Positions 36,562 through 44,957 are shown, counted from the first letter of the stretch. The stretch is 64,000 nt of DNA from Bacteroidales bacterium (GCA_004552965.1 SFMU01000001.1:59010-123009), one strand, 5' to 3'. Translations and numbers: made by a program. The notes: generated from the sequence alone by a model not told the origin.

Positions 36562-37895
36562 TGAAAATGAACAACAATATCGATTCAGAGACCATACGCT
36601 TCGATTGCAACAGGGGCTGCGCGATAACCAGGGACAGCGAAACCGGGGCAACGGAATGCAGCTACCGTGTCGGCTGCTGCAAGCTCGCCGACGTGAACTG
36701 GCTCAATGGAGTCCGGCAGGAACAGTACAAGGACCTGTTCGAAGTGCGTTTCAAGAACACCCGCAAGGGGATCTATCTGAATGCCTCCAACCAGGGTATC
36801 CGTACCGGTGACCTGGTGGTTGTGGAAGCGGCCAGCGGTCAGGATCTGGGTATCGTGACCCTCGAGGGACCGGTTGTCGGCAGGCAGATGAAGGTCAAGG
36901 GCATCAGCCTTGACGACGGGCAGATCAAGAGGATTTACCGCAGGGCAAAGCCTTCCGACATCGAGAAGTGGCAGGAGGCCATCGCCAGGGAGAATGACAC
37001 TATGATCCAGGCGAGAAGAATTGCCGCAGAACTCGGGCTGGACATGAAAATCGGTGATGTGGAGTTTCAGGGAGACGGTACCAAGGCCATCTTCTACTAC
37101 ATCGCTGACGGCAGGGTGGACTTCCGCCAGCTCATCAAGGTCTATGCTGAAGAGTTCCGAATCAGGATAGAGATGAAGCAGATCGGCGCGCGGCAGGAAG
37201 CCGGCCTGATCGGAGGGATCGGAATCTGCGGAAGGGAGCTCTGCTGCGCAAGGTTCATCACCAACTTCCAGTCGATCTCCACTTCTGCGGCGAGAATCCA
37301 GGATCTTTCCCTGAATCAGCAGAAACTTCAAGGCCAGTGCGGCAAGCTCAAATGCTGCCTGAACTACGAAGTGGCCAACTACGCCGATGCGATGTCCCGT
37401 ATCCCGAAGGTGTCGGAACCGCTTGAATTCGAGGATGGACCTGCCTACCTGATGAAGACGGACATCCTTCAGGAAATCATGTATTTCTCCTACGAGAAGG
37501 GTTCCCTTGCCAATCTTTATCCGCTCACGGCCGAAGAAGTCCGTGAAGTGATCATGATGAACCGCAACGGAGAGAAACCTGAGTCTCTCAAAGTAGAGGT
37601 GGCGCCACAGGGCCCTCAGTTCATATCAGCTGTCGGTGACGACAGCATCACCCGTTTCGACAAGCCGAAGAAATCCTCAGGACGTGGCCGTGGCCGCAGA
37701 CGCCCGGGCAAGGATGCCAGGCCTCGTCAGGGGGAAGCCAATAACAGGGAAGACGCGCCTAAGTCCTCATCGGAAGACAGGTCTGCGGCCAGGACCGGCA
37801 GTGAAACGAGGAACGGACAGGAGGGGAGCGCCGGAAGGGACAGAAGGGACAGACGCCGCAATCCGAGAAAGCCGAAGTCTGAAACCAATCAGTAA
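36561..37895 (+). CDS. ricT: PSP1/RicT (YaaT) family protein
   Basis: 444 aa from MKMNNNIDSE. The PSP1 domain occupies ~45-290 (YLNASNQGIRTGDLVVVE; DGRVDFRQLIKVYAEEFRIR). A cysteine set typical of the Fe-S-binding RicAFT subunit is visible: ICGRELCCARFITNF, then QGQCGKLKCCLNYE. In Bacillus, RicT acts with RicA/RicF in RNA maturation; in Bacteroidetes the gene sits between holB and gldH as here, and its role is unproven. The last ~75 residues (SSGRGRGRRRPGKDARPR) are a low-complexity Arg/Gly/Ser tail, likely disordered and RNA-binding. Confidence 0.93.
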   Translation: MKMNNNIDSETIRFDCNRGCAITRDSETGATECSYRVGCCKLADVNWLNGVRQEQYKDLFEVRFKNTRKGIYLNASNQGIRTGDLVVVEAASGQDLGIVTLEGPVVGRQMKVKGISLDDGQIKRIYRRAKPSDIEKWQEAIARENDTMIQARRIAAELGLDMKIGDVEFQGDGTKAIFYYIADGRVDFRQLIKVYAEEFRIRIEMKQIGARQEAGLIGGIGICGRELCCARFITNFQSISTSAARIQDLSLNQQKLQGQCGKLKCCLNYEVANYADAMSRIPKVSEPLEFEDGPAYLMKTDILQEIMYFSYEKGSLANLYPLTAEEVREVIMMNRNGEKPESLKVEVAPQGPQFISAVGDDSITRFDKPKKSSGRGRGRRRPGKDARPRQGEANNREDAPKSSSEDRSAARTGSETRNGQEGSAGRDRRDRRRNPRKPKSETNQ

Positions 37896-37904
37896 CAGAA
37901 CACC

Positions 37905-38342
37905 GTGCTGAAAAAGGTCAAATTGATGTTTCTGCCGGTGCTGACGCTGCTTTCCTGCTGCGCCGGACCTCCTTCCGTGGAACCTTTCATCACGAGGGAG
38001 AAGGCTGAATACGGGGATACATATTCATTTGACCTGGACATCTCCGGGGACTGCTCCCTGGGCTTGTACACGAGGATGGAGAGGAAGCCTTTCGCAGCCT
38101 ATCCCTCTGACAGCCTGGATCTTGGAATAAGGTGGATCTCGCCGGCAGATTCTTCTTTCCTGGATCATGTCGTGCTTTCGCTCTCCGAGCCGGCCGATTC
38201 GACCTATTCCGCCAGGGACTACATATTCAGTTACATCGACTCTGTGAAGGTCAGCGAATATGGCAGGTGGCGGCTGCGCATTCAGGTCAGAAACAATCCT
38301 GAAAGCATCCGCGGACTTGGAATTATATTAACCTACAGATAG
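37905..38342 (+). CDS. gldH: Gliding-motility-type lipoprotein GldH
   Basis: 145 aa. Start assigned to GTG at 37905, giving a lipoprotein signal peptide with lipobox LTLLSC (Cys18). The remainder is a compact beta-rich domain (YSFDLDISGDCSLGLYTRME, GRWRLRIQVRNNPESIRGLG) with the GldH closing pattern LGIILTYR. GldH is needed for gliding in Flavobacterium but is kept in non-motile Bacteroidales, where its function is unclear. The ricT-gldH order is conserved across the phylum. It has no ATG start, and CTG at the next codon is the only nearby alternative. Confidence 0.85.
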   Translation: MLKKVKLMFLPVLTLLSCCAGPPSVEPFITREKAEYGDTYSFDLDISGDCSLGLYTRMERKPFAAYPSDSLDLGIRWISPADSSFLDHVVLSLSEPADSTYSARDYIFSYIDSVKVSEYGRWRLRIQVRNNPESIRGLGIILTYR

Positions 38343-38343
38343 C

Positions 38344-39195
38344 ATGGGACACGACAAACTGAGAAAATTCGCCGAGAATGAGACTTTCGCCTGCCTTCTG
38401 CAGCCGGATGCCGCATCAGTCCTCGACAAATCTGCCGATCCTTCCGGGGGGCTGGTCCTCAGGGATCATCCGATAAAGGGGCAATGGAATGCGAAGATGT
38501 TCGCCTCGCCGGCTCCGATTGTCCTGGAACTTGGATGCGGCAAGGGAGAGTACACGATCGACCTCTCGCGCCGTTCCCCGTCGGCCAACTACATCGGAGT
38601 CGACATCAAGGGCGCGCGCCTGTGGAAGGGCGCCAAGACAGCCACTGAGGAGCGGCTGCCGAATGTCGCCTTCCTGAGGACCAGGATTGAATTCATCGAT
38701 GCCTTCTTCGCTCCGGGCGAGGTTTCCCAGATCTGGCTCACTTTCTCCGACCCCCAGCTCAAGAGCGAGAACTGCCGTCTGAGCAGCCCTGTGTTTCTGG
38801 AACGCTACCGCCGCTTCCTCAAGCCGGGAGGAATCATCCACCTCAAGACAGACAGCCGCTTCCTGCATGAATATACCAAAGCCGTCATTGCCGAGAACGG
38901 CCTGACCCTTCTCGCCTGCACGGACGACCTCTATGGGGAGGGGCGCCAGTCGGTGCCGGAGAGCCGCCTGAAGTCCGTCTGCGGCCAATCGGCCGTCGAT
39001 GCCCTTTTCGAGGTCCGGACCTTCTACGAAAGGATGTTCATGGAACAGGGCTACAAGATCACCTACCTGAGTTTCGTGATTGACCACGAGGGAGCCTTCC
39101 GCAGCCCGGAATCATTCGACTCCGACTACTGGCGCTCCGTCGAGGGGCCGAGGCATTTCGCCCATGCTCCCGGGAAAAAGAAAACCAAAGACTGA
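38344..39195 (+). CDS. trmB: tRNA (guanine-N7-)-methyltransferase, variant active region
   Basis: 283 aa SAM-dependent enzyme that methylates G46 of tRNA. SAM loop LELGCGKGEYTIDLSRR, the acidic IGVDIKGARLWKGA and the family block IWLTFSDPQLKSENCRLSSP, then GGIIHLKTDSRFLHEYT. The usual text of that block is F-P-D-P followed by several Lys/Arg; here Pro is Ser and the basic cluster is SENCR, so tRNA contacts may differ. An N-terminal ~50-residue extension precedes the fold. It starts 1 bp after gldH and 7 bp before pyrK. Confidence 0.88.
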   Translation: MGHDKLRKFAENETFACLLQPDAASVLDKSADPSGGLVLRDHPIKGQWNAKMFASPAPIVLELGCGKGEYTIDLSRRSPSANYIGVDIKGARLWKGAKTATEERLPNVAFLRTRIEFIDAFFAPGEVSQIWLTFSDPQLKSENCRLSSPVFLERYRRFLKPGGIIHLKTDSRFLHEYTKAVIAENGLTLLACTDDLYGEGRQSVPESRLKSVCGQSAVDALFEVRTFYERMFMEQGYKITYLSFVIDHEGAFRSPESFDSDYWRSVEGPRHFAHAPGKKKTKD

Positions 39196-39202
39196 ATATG
39201 AT

Positions 39203-39937
39203 ATGGAACGTCTGAAACTGACAGTCCTGAGCAACAGGCAGCTGGCCTGCGGAATCTTCGGGATGAAGCTTGGCGGATGCACGGCGGAATGCCGGCCGGG
39301 CCAGTTCGTCAACCTCGAACTGGATGGGTTCTTCCTCCGCAGACCGATTTCTGTCTGTGACTGGAAGGACGGAGTCCTGACCCTTGCCTACAAGGTCGTG
39401 GGGGATGGTACTGCAGCAATGGCCCAACTGCCCGAAGGAACGGTTGTCGACACCCTTGTCGGCCTGGGCAACGGATTCGACACTGATGTCCCTTGCCGGA
39501 AAGCTCTTCTGGTCGGCGGAGGGATTGGTCTGGCACCGCTCTTCAGACTGACCGGGGAACTGGTCTCCAGAGGGGTGGAGGTCACAGTCGTGGCCGGTTT
39601 CCGTACTGCCTCCGAGATATTCCTTGAAAGTGAATTCGCCGAGGCCGGTGCAAACTTCATTGTCGCCACTGAAGACGGTTCCAGGGGAGTGAAAGGCTTC
39701 GTTACCGATGCCATCAGGGAAAAGGCACCCGCCCATGACTACATCTTTTCCTGTGGCCCTATGCCTATGATGAAGGCTCTCTGCGCTGCAACGGCTGCTC
39801 CTGCGCAGCTGAGCCTCGAGGAGAGGATGGGCTGCGGTTTCGGAATATGCATGGGCTGCACCTGCCGGACCACAGGCGGTGCGAAGAGAATCTGCAAAGA
39901 GGGTCCTGTTTTCAAGAGGGAGGAGATAATATGGTAG
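39203..39937 (+). CDS. pyrK: Dihydroorotate dehydrogenase electron-transfer subunit
   Basis: 244 aa flavoprotein that passes electrons from PyrD to NAD. FAD-binding site near FLRRPISVCDW, NAD-binding GGGIGLAPLFRL, and a C-terminal [2Fe-2S] cluster with cysteines in ERMGCGFGICMGCTCRT. The start at MERLKLTVLS is chosen because a longer frame runs into trmB. The stop overlaps the pyrD start by 7 bp, so a fixed 1:1 subunit ratio is likely. Confidence 0.95.
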   Translation: MERLKLTVLSNRQLACGIFGMKLGGCTAECRPGQFVNLELDGFFLRRPISVCDWKDGVLTLAYKVVGDGTAAMAQLPEGTVVDTLVGLGNGFDTDVPCRKALLVGGGIGLAPLFRLTGELVSRGVEVTVVAGFRTASEIFLESEFAEAGANFIVATEDGSRGVKGFVTDAIREKAPAHDYIFSCGPMPMMKALCAATAAPAQLSLEERMGCGFGICMGCTCRTTGGAKRICKEGPVFKREEIIW

Positions 39938-40842
39938 ACACACGAACTTTCCTTGGAAGCCTCGAGCTTTCCAATCCGGTCATTCCGGCCAGCGGAACCT
40001 TCGGGTTCGGCCTTGAGATGGCAGAGATATATGATCTGGACATCCTCGGTTCCATCTCCATAAAAGGAACCACCTCTGAACCTCGCTTCGGAAATCCCAC
40101 TCCAAGAATCGCCGAGTGCTGCGGAGGCCTCATCAATTCAGTCGGACTCCAGAATCCCGGAATCGACGCAGTCATCTCCGAAGAGCTTCCGGCCCTTTCG
40201 AAGGTTTTCCACAAGAAGGTCATAGCCAACATCAGCGGTTTTTCCGTCGATGAATATGCCCACTGCTGTTCCCTCGTGGACTCCGTGGATCAGGTCGGCA
40301 TCATCGAGGTCAATGTCTCCTGCCCCAATGTCCATAACGGAGGGATGGCATTCGGAACGGACCCGGAGGCTGCAGCCGCAGTCACCCGTGCCGTCAAGGC
40401 CGTTACCACAAAGCCGGTCTACATCAAGCTCAGCCCCAATGTGACGGACATAGTCTCCATCGCAAAGGCCTGCGAGGAGGCCGGAGCTGACGGCCTCACC
40501 CTGATAAACACCATGCTCGGGATGAGAATAGACATAAGGCGCCGCCGTCCGGTGATCGCCAACAGGATGGGAGGTTTTTCAGGCAGGGCCATATTCCCGG
40601 TCGCCCTCAGGATGGTCTATCAGGTCAGCCATGCGTGCTCGATCCCTGTCATCGGTTGCGGAGGTGTTGCAAGCGCCGCCGATGTCATAGAGATGATGAT
40701 GGCAGGGGCTTCGGCAGTCCAGGTGGGTGCCGAGAACCTGAGGAATCCTTTTGCATGCAAGGAGATTGTCGAGGCTCTTCCGGTGGAAATGGAGAAACTC
40801 GGAATAGAATCGCTCCGAGACATCATAGGGATTGTCGGATAG
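39931..40842 (+). CDS. pyrD: Dihydroorotate dehydrogenase B catalytic subunit
   Basis: 303 aa FMN enzyme that oxidises dihydroorotate to orotate in pyrimidine synthesis. Class 1B features: SNPVIPASGTFGFG, SIKGTTSEPRFGNPTPRI, the base Cys in IEVNVSCPNVHNGG, and FMN-binding GGFSGRAIFPVALRM plus GCGGVASAADVIEMMMAGA. A purine-rich GGGAGGAGA precedes the ATG at 39931, one of the few clear Shine-Dalgarno-like sites here. It is the last gene of the run that begins with the prenyl synthase. Confidence 0.97.
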   Translation: MVDTRTFLGSLELSNPVIPASGTFGFGLEMAEIYDLDILGSISIKGTTSEPRFGNPTPRIAECCGGLINSVGLQNPGIDAVISEELPALSKVFHKKVIANISGFSVDEYAHCCSLVDSVDQVGIIEVNVSCPNVHNGGMAFGTDPEAAAAVTRAVKAVTTKPVYIKLSPNVTDIVSIAKACEEAGADGLTLINTMLGMRIDIRRRRPVIANRMGGFSGRAIFPVALRMVYQVSHACSIPVIGCGGVASAADVIEMMMAGASAVQVGAENLRNPFACKEIVEALPVEMEKLGIESLRDIIGIVG

Positions 40843-40880
40843 GAGCTGGTGAGAGTCTTGCCTCCGGCCATGCCGTGGCC

Positions 40881-40971
40881 GATGCTGCCGTTTGATGCCG
40901 CCTGACGATGCCGCCTGACGATGCCGCCTGTCGATGCTGCCGGTTGATGCCGCCTGCCGATGCTGCCGGTC
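40881..40971. repeat. 13-bp tandem minisatellite, seven copies
   Basis: Seven head-to-tail units, each starting GATGCYGCC and exactly 13 bp long; the variants are GATGCTGCCGTTT, GATGCCGCCTGAC (twice), GATGCCGCCTGTC, GATGCTGCCGGTT, GATGCCGCCTGCC and GATGCTGCCGGTC. A degenerate copy may precede at 40869. It fills the gap between convergent pyrD and the U32 peptidase and ends within the U32 stop codon. There is no spacer structure, so it is not a CRISPR. Confidence 0.92.
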
Positions 40972-42259
40972 AGGATCCCGAAGGAACCTGCTCTGTGGAA
41001 CGCCAGATGTAAAGCCGGTCTCCGCGGCGGATCTTCTTCCCGCCCGGTCTCCGTTCTCCCTCGGGGAAGGCAACCGGTATGGAACAGAGAGCGCCCTTGG
41101 CCGCTTCGGAGACATTCTTCAGGTCGACCCTGACTTCGCTGACCGTCATCTCCAGCACCCCTGTGGTCTCTCCGATGATGAGGACATCGTCCCCTGGATG
41201 GAGCGGCTCGGATTCGACCAGGATCTCGGCCACTCCGATGCGGTCGAACCAGTTGGTCACCTTCCCGCAATAGATCTTCTTCCTGGTGGCATGGCTGCCG
41301 TACACTTCACTCCATTCACCCAGCCTTGCACCCTGATAGTAGCCATCCCAGAAGCCCCTGTTGAAGACTTCGGAGAGTTCATCCTTGAGCCTTGATGCCA
41401 GCTCAGGACTGTAGGTCCCGTCGCAGACGGCATCCGCCGCCTTTCTGTAGCAGGCTGTGGTTTTCCTGACATATTCAGCGCTCCTGGCCCTGCCTTCTAT
41501 CTTGAAGACCTTGACTCCCGCGTCCACGATTCTGTCCATGAACTCAATGGTGCAGAGGTCTTTGGGAGACATTATGTACTTGTTGTCGATGTTGAGCTTG
41601 TTTCCTGTTTCCAGGTCGGTGACCTCGTAGCCTCTCCGGCATAGCTGGTAGCAGGCGCCCCTGTTGGCCGAGGCCCCATAGGTCTGGAGACTCAGGTAGC
41701 ACTTGCCGGAAACCGCCATGCAGAGCGCTCCGTGGGCGAACATCTCGATCCGGACGAGTTCCCCTTTCGGCCCTCTGATCCCTTCGCGTACGATGGTCTC
41801 GTGGATTTCCTTGACCTGCCTGAGGTTGAGCTCCCTGGCAAGGACTATCACATCGGCGAACCCGGCATAGAATCTCAGGGCTTCGGCATTGGAGACATTG
41901 AGCTGGGTGGAGGCATGGACCTCAAGGCCTATGCTTCTCGAATATGTGATGGCGGCCATGTCGGAGGCTATCACAGCATCTACCCCTGCCCGGAGTGCGG
42001 CGTCCAGGGCTTCCCTCATTGCCGGAAGATCTTCCTGATAGAGGACGATGTTGAGGGTAAGGTAGGTCTTGACGGAGTTCTCCCTGCATATTCTTACTAT
42101 ATCGGGAAGGTCGTCGGGCGTGAAATTGTTGGCGGAATGGGATCTCATGTTCAGATTCCCCACTCCGAAATACACTGAGTCGGCTCCTCCCTGGATTGCG
42201 GCGTGGAGACACTCGAAGTTCCCCGCCGGAGCCATTATCTCCAAATCTCTCTTGTCCAT
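40970..42259 (-). CDS. U32 family peptidase / tRNA-hydroxylation-type protein
   Basis: 429 aa from MDKRDLEIMAPAGNFE; a TTG three codons earlier lies inside the promoter box. U32 core: AAIQGGADSVYFGVGNLNMR, HASTQLNVSNAEALRFYAG, the hallmark ELNLRQVKEIHE, then MFAHGALCMAVSGKCYLS and the cysteine-containing GACYQLCRRGYEV and EGRARSAEYVRKTTACYRK. Such proteins, once called collagenases, include the TrhP/RlhA RNA-hydroxylation factors, which fit the conserved cysteines better than proteolysis. The last ~100 residues form a beta-barrel-like tail. The stop abuts the minisatellite. Confidence 0.9.
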   Translation of the reverse strand: MDKRDLEIMAPAGNFECLHAAIQGGADSVYFGVGNLNMRSHSANNFTPDDLPDIVRICRENSVKTYLTLNIVLYQEDLPAMREALDAALRAGVDAVIASDMAAITYSRSIGLEVHASTQLNVSNAEALRFYAGFADVIVLARELNLRQVKEIHETIVREGIRGPKGELVRIEMFAHGALCMAVSGKCYLSLQTYGASANRGACYQLCRRGYEVTDLETGNKLNIDNKYIMSPKDLCTIEFMDRIVDAGVKVFKIEGRARSAEYVRKTTACYRKAADAVCDGTYSPELASRLKDELSEVFNRGFWDGYYQGARLGEWSEVYGSHATRKKIYCGKVTNWFDRIGVAEILVESEPLHPGDDVLIIGETTGVLEMTVSEVRVDLKNVSEAAKGALCSIPVAFPEGERRPGGKKIRRGDRLYIWRSTEQVPSGS

Positions 42260-42265
42260 AGGAGA

Positions 42266-42273
42266 CAAAGATA
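42266..42273 (-). promoter_or_regulatory. -7 box six bases before U32 start
   Basis: Minus-strand TATCTTTG, then TCTCCT, then the ATG. There is no TTG at 19 bp. It implies a leaderless or nearly leaderless transcript. Confidence 0.55.
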
Positions 42274-42359
42274 GCCATTCTTTGAATATGTTTGTGTATC
42301 TTGCGGGAGATAACCAATCACACCATTATGAAAAATATTCAATCCCGAGCATTCCGCGC

Positions 42360-42482
42360 ATGCCTTGTGACACGCTACAATCCGCTGGCTACCATGCCGC
42401 TTCCGAGGTCGATGTGCCTCTTACCTATGCCGATTACTACTATCTGGAGGCAATTCTTCGCCTTCTTGATGAAATTCAGTAA
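42360..42482 (+). pseudogene. C-terminal remnant of a GH88-like unsaturated glucuronyl hydrolase
   Basis: The frame ending at the TAA at 42480 encodes LQSAGYHAAS followed by SEVDVPLTYADYYYLEAIL and RLLDEIQ. That is the typical C-terminal end of GH88-type hydrolases (SEVDVPL-x-YADYYFLEAL). Nothing upstream encodes the ~350 residues of the catalytic barrel. An ATG at 42328 with a plausible gene-start context is in another frame, as if an internal deletion had joined a start to an out-of-frame end. The 42260-42599 gap holds no other gene. Confidence 0.55.
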
Positions 42483-42569
42483 TCTGACAATACCGACCGC
42501 TTCAGATTGCTTTTCATATTGATTGATGTTTTTTTGCAGATAGGGTGTAGTTTTCTTGCCTTCCCTTCG

Positions 42570-42594
42570 TCTAAAGGATGAAACGATTCTAAAG
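42570..42594 (+). promoter_or_regulatory. Paired TCTAAAG repeats before ECF sigma gene
   Basis: TCTAAAG at 42570-42576 and again at 42588-42594, with an 18-bp period, the second ending 5 bp before the ATG. No primary-sigma TAnnTTTG box is nearby. They may be an ECF-type or operator element; the evidence is only the repeat and its position. Confidence 0.25.
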
Positions 42595-42599
42595 CAACG

Positions 42600-43076
42600 A
42601 TGAACACACAGGAATTGGAATTCACAAGATTCGTCCATGAATACAAAGCAACCATCTACACGGTCTGCTACATGTTTTCTAAGGACAATGATGAGGTCAA
42701 TGACCTGTTCCAGGATATTCTGATCAAACTCTGGAAAGGTTTTGCCTCTTTCAAGGGGGACAGCAGCGCCAAGACGTGGATCTACCGTGTTGCGCTGAAT
42801 GCCTGCCTTGATGCCGACAGAAAAAAGAAACGTGCCGGAGAGCGGGTGCCGCTGAGTGTCGATATCAACCCGTACGAGGATACCGATGCGGATGCGCAGC
42901 AGATCCGCCAGCTCTACGACCGGATCGGCAAGCTCGGTCTCGTGGACAGGAGTATCATCCTGCTGTGGCTTGAAGCGCTCAGCTATGACGAGATCGGTGC
43001 GATTGTCGGAATCAGCCCGAAGAATGTGTCCGTCAAGCTTGTCAGAATCAAGGAACAACTCAAGAAACTTCAGTAA
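42600..43076 (+). CDS. ECF RNA polymerase sigma factor
   Basis: 158 aa. Region 2 is FVHEYKATIYTVCYMFSKDNDEVNDLFQDILIKLW-like (the DLFQDIL core helix) with the -10 contact FKGDSSAKTWIYRVALN; region 4 is LDRSIILLWLEALSYDEIGAIVG-like with the HTH ISPKNVSVKLVRIKEQLKK. It redirects RNA polymerase to a small regulon. The partner gene 12 bp downstream encodes a membrane protein that is the likely sensor or anti-sigma factor. There is no FecR-type partner, so it differs from the 53.8-kb sigma system. Confidence 0.92.
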   Translation: MNTQELEFTRFVHEYKATIYTVCYMFSKDNDEVNDLFQDILIKLWKGFASFKGDSSAKTWIYRVALNACLDADRKKKRAGERVPLSVDINPYEDTDADAQQIRQLYDRIGKLGLVDRSIILLWLEALSYDEIGAIVGISPKNVSVKLVRIKEQLKKLQ

Positions 43077-43088
43077 TCAGCAAGAATC

Positions 43089-43679
43089 ATGGATAACAAC
43101 TCATTGGATAACAAGGAACTCGAGCAACTCCGCTCGGAATATGCAATTCTCAAGAGCCGGATCGAGAAGCAGGAAATCATCAACGACAGGCTTATGGTCA
43201 ACACCTTCAGGGCGAAGGTAAAGGACATCCATTCCGTAAGCTGGGCGTCTTATCTGAGCGGTCTTTTCGTGATTGCGGTCGCCCCTTACTGTTTCCATTC
43301 GGAACCTCTCTCCATGTCCTGGTGGTTTGTGGGCGCGACGGACCTGATGATGCTGGTGTGCATTTACTTCACCTGGAGGTATCACCATGACCTGAAGGAT
43401 CCGGCTCCGGGTTCGCAGAGCATCAGGGAATTCATGGAAAGCGTAAAGGCTTTCAAGGCCCGCTACCAGTCCTGGTTCAAATTTTCGATCCCGATGCTTG
43501 TGGTGTGGTTCGGGTGGATGCTGGTCGAACTGTACCTCAGGAGCGAGAATCTGCAGATCACACTGATTCTGGTGGCCTCCCTGCTGTTCGGAGGTACGGT
43601 CGGAGGATTGATAGGATACTCCCTGCACCGCAGGGTTGTACACAGATGCGATGAGATTCTCTCCGATCTGGAGGAATAG
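43089..43679 (+). CDS. Four-helix membrane protein, candidate anti-sigma partner
   Basis: 196 aa. An N-terminal cytoplasmic coiled coil (~1-45, KELEQLRSEYAILKSRIEKQ) is followed by two hydrophobic helix pairs (ASYLSGLFVIAVAPYCF, WWFVGATDLMMLVCIYF; FSIPMLVVWFGWMLVELYL, ITLILVASLLFGGTVGGLIG). The unrecognised family is often found directly after ECF sigma genes in Bacteroidales. The N-terminal coil facing the cytoplasm is where sigma binding would be expected, but no ZAS zinc motif is present, so anti-sigma function is inference from position. It is convergent with serB. Confidence 0.7.
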   Translation: MDNNSLDNKELEQLRSEYAILKSRIEKQEIINDRLMVNTFRAKVKDIHSVSWASYLSGLFVIAVAPYCFHSEPLSMSWWFVGATDLMMLVCIYFTWRYHHDLKDPAPGSQSIREFMESVKAFKARYQSWFKFSIPMLVVWFGWMLVELYLRSENLQITLILVASLLFGGTVGGLIGYSLHRRVVHRCDEILSDLEE

Positions 43680-43697
43680 GGTGCCTTTGTGATGCGG

Positions 43698-44945
43698 CTA
43701 CCTGCCGTTCGGGTCGATGTAGGAATCTTTCAATCCGAGGAAATACAGAATGCCGTCAAGGCCGATAGTGGAGATGGACTGCTTTGCGTTCGCCTTCACT
43801 TTCGGTTTTGCATGGTAGGCGATTCCCAGGCCGGCAAGGCTCAGCATCGGCAGGTCGTTTGCTCCGTCCCCGACGGCGACCGACTGCTCCAGACTGATTC
43901 CTTCGAACTGGCACAGAAGCCTCAGAAGCTCCGCCTTGCGCCTTCCGTCAACGACTTCGCCGATGAAGTTGCCGGTAAGTTTGCCGTCCACAATCTCAAG
44001 TTCGTTGGCATAGACGTAGTCGAAACCGAAGCGCTGCTGGAGGAATTTCCCGAAATAAGTGAAGCCTCCGGAGAGGATGGCGGTCTTGTAGCCAACTCTC
44101 TTGAGAATCATCATCATCCTTTCCAGACCTTCGTTGAAAGGAAGGTTGCGGGCGATTTCTTCCATCACGGATTCGTCCAGCCCTTTCAGGAGGGCAACCC
44201 TCCGCCTGAAACTCTCGGTGAAATCGATTTCTCCGCGCATCGCGCTCTCGGTGATCGCTTTGACCTGCTCTCCGACTCCTGCCTTCTCCGCCAGTTCGTC
44301 GATGCACTCGGTGTTGATCAGGGTCGAATCCATGTCGAAGCAGACCAGCCTGCGGCTGCGTCTGAAAATGTCATCCTTCTGGAAGGAGAGGTCGATCTCG
44401 GAGGAGCAGGCACCGAGGAGGGCATGCTGGAATTCACGTTTCTTTTCCTCGTCCATAATTCCCCTGATGGACAGTTCGATGCATGATCTTGCATTGGAAT
44501 TGTCATTGTCCAGAGGGATGCGGCCGGTAAGCCTCCTGATGGCATCGATGTTGAGCCCATAGCGGGTGACGACTCCGGAGACATCTGCAATGTCCCTTGC
44601 GGAAACATTCCTTCCGAGCAGGGTCAGGATGTAGCGGTTCTTGCCCTGCCTTGCTACCCAGGCATCATAGTCTTCGATGCTGACCGGGCTGAAGCGGATC
44701 ATCTCTCCCATTTCCGAGGCCTTGAACAGCAGTTCTTTCATGATGAATCCGCTGTTCTTCTTCTCCGTGCGGAAAAGGATTGCGAGGGTCAGTGATTTGT
44801 GGATATTGGCCTGGCCGATGTCAAGAATCATTGCGTCGTATCGTGCGAGTATGTCGGTCAGGCAGGTTGTCAACCCCGGCTTGTCATCTCCGGAAATGTT
44901 GACCTGGATTATTTCAATGTCATTTGTGGTCATCTGTGGTGTCAT
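43698..44945 (-). CDS. serB: Phosphoserine phosphatase with N-terminal ACT domains
   Basis: 415 aa. Two ACT-type regions lie at the N-terminus (~7-90, IIQVNISGDDKPGLTTCLTD; ~95-180, ILTLLGRNVSARDIADVSG). A HAD phosphatase follows, with motif I FDMDSTLINTECIDELAE (nucleophile Asp), motif II ILSGGFTYFG and motif IV AVGDGANDLPML. It performs the last step of serine synthesis; the ACT domains may sense serine. The promoter is perfect and overlaps the divergent promoter of the aminotransferase, a coupling that makes sense because both serve amino-acid metabolism. Confidence 0.96.
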   Translation of the reverse strand: MTPQMTTNDIEIIQVNISGDDKPGLTTCLTDILARYDAMILDIGQANIHKSLTLAILFRTEKKNSGFIMKELLFKASEMGEMIRFSPVSIEDYDAWVARQGKNRYILTLLGRNVSARDIADVSGVVTRYGLNIDAIRRLTGRIPLDNDNSNARSCIELSIRGIMDEEKKREFQHALLGACSSEIDLSFQKDDIFRRSRRLVCFDMDSTLINTECIDELAEKAGVGEQVKAITESAMRGEIDFTESFRRRVALLKGLDESVMEEIARNLPFNEGLERMMMILKRVGYKTAILSGGFTYFGKFLQQRFGFDYVYANELEIVDGKLTGNFIGEVVDGRRKAELLRLLCQFEGISLEQSVAVGDGANDLPMLSLAGLGIAYHAKPKVKANAKQSISTIGLDGILYFLGLKDSYIDPNGR

Positions 44946-44957
44946 CTACTCTTTATG

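Noticed and set aside
40881..40971. CRISPR-like array
   Set aside because: Units are 13 bp and contiguous with no spacers, and no cas genes are near.
40620..41270. Minus-strand frame running through the minisatellite
   Set aside because: The repeat is translated in rotating frames and the frame crosses the U32 stop and pyrD antisense; no protein support.
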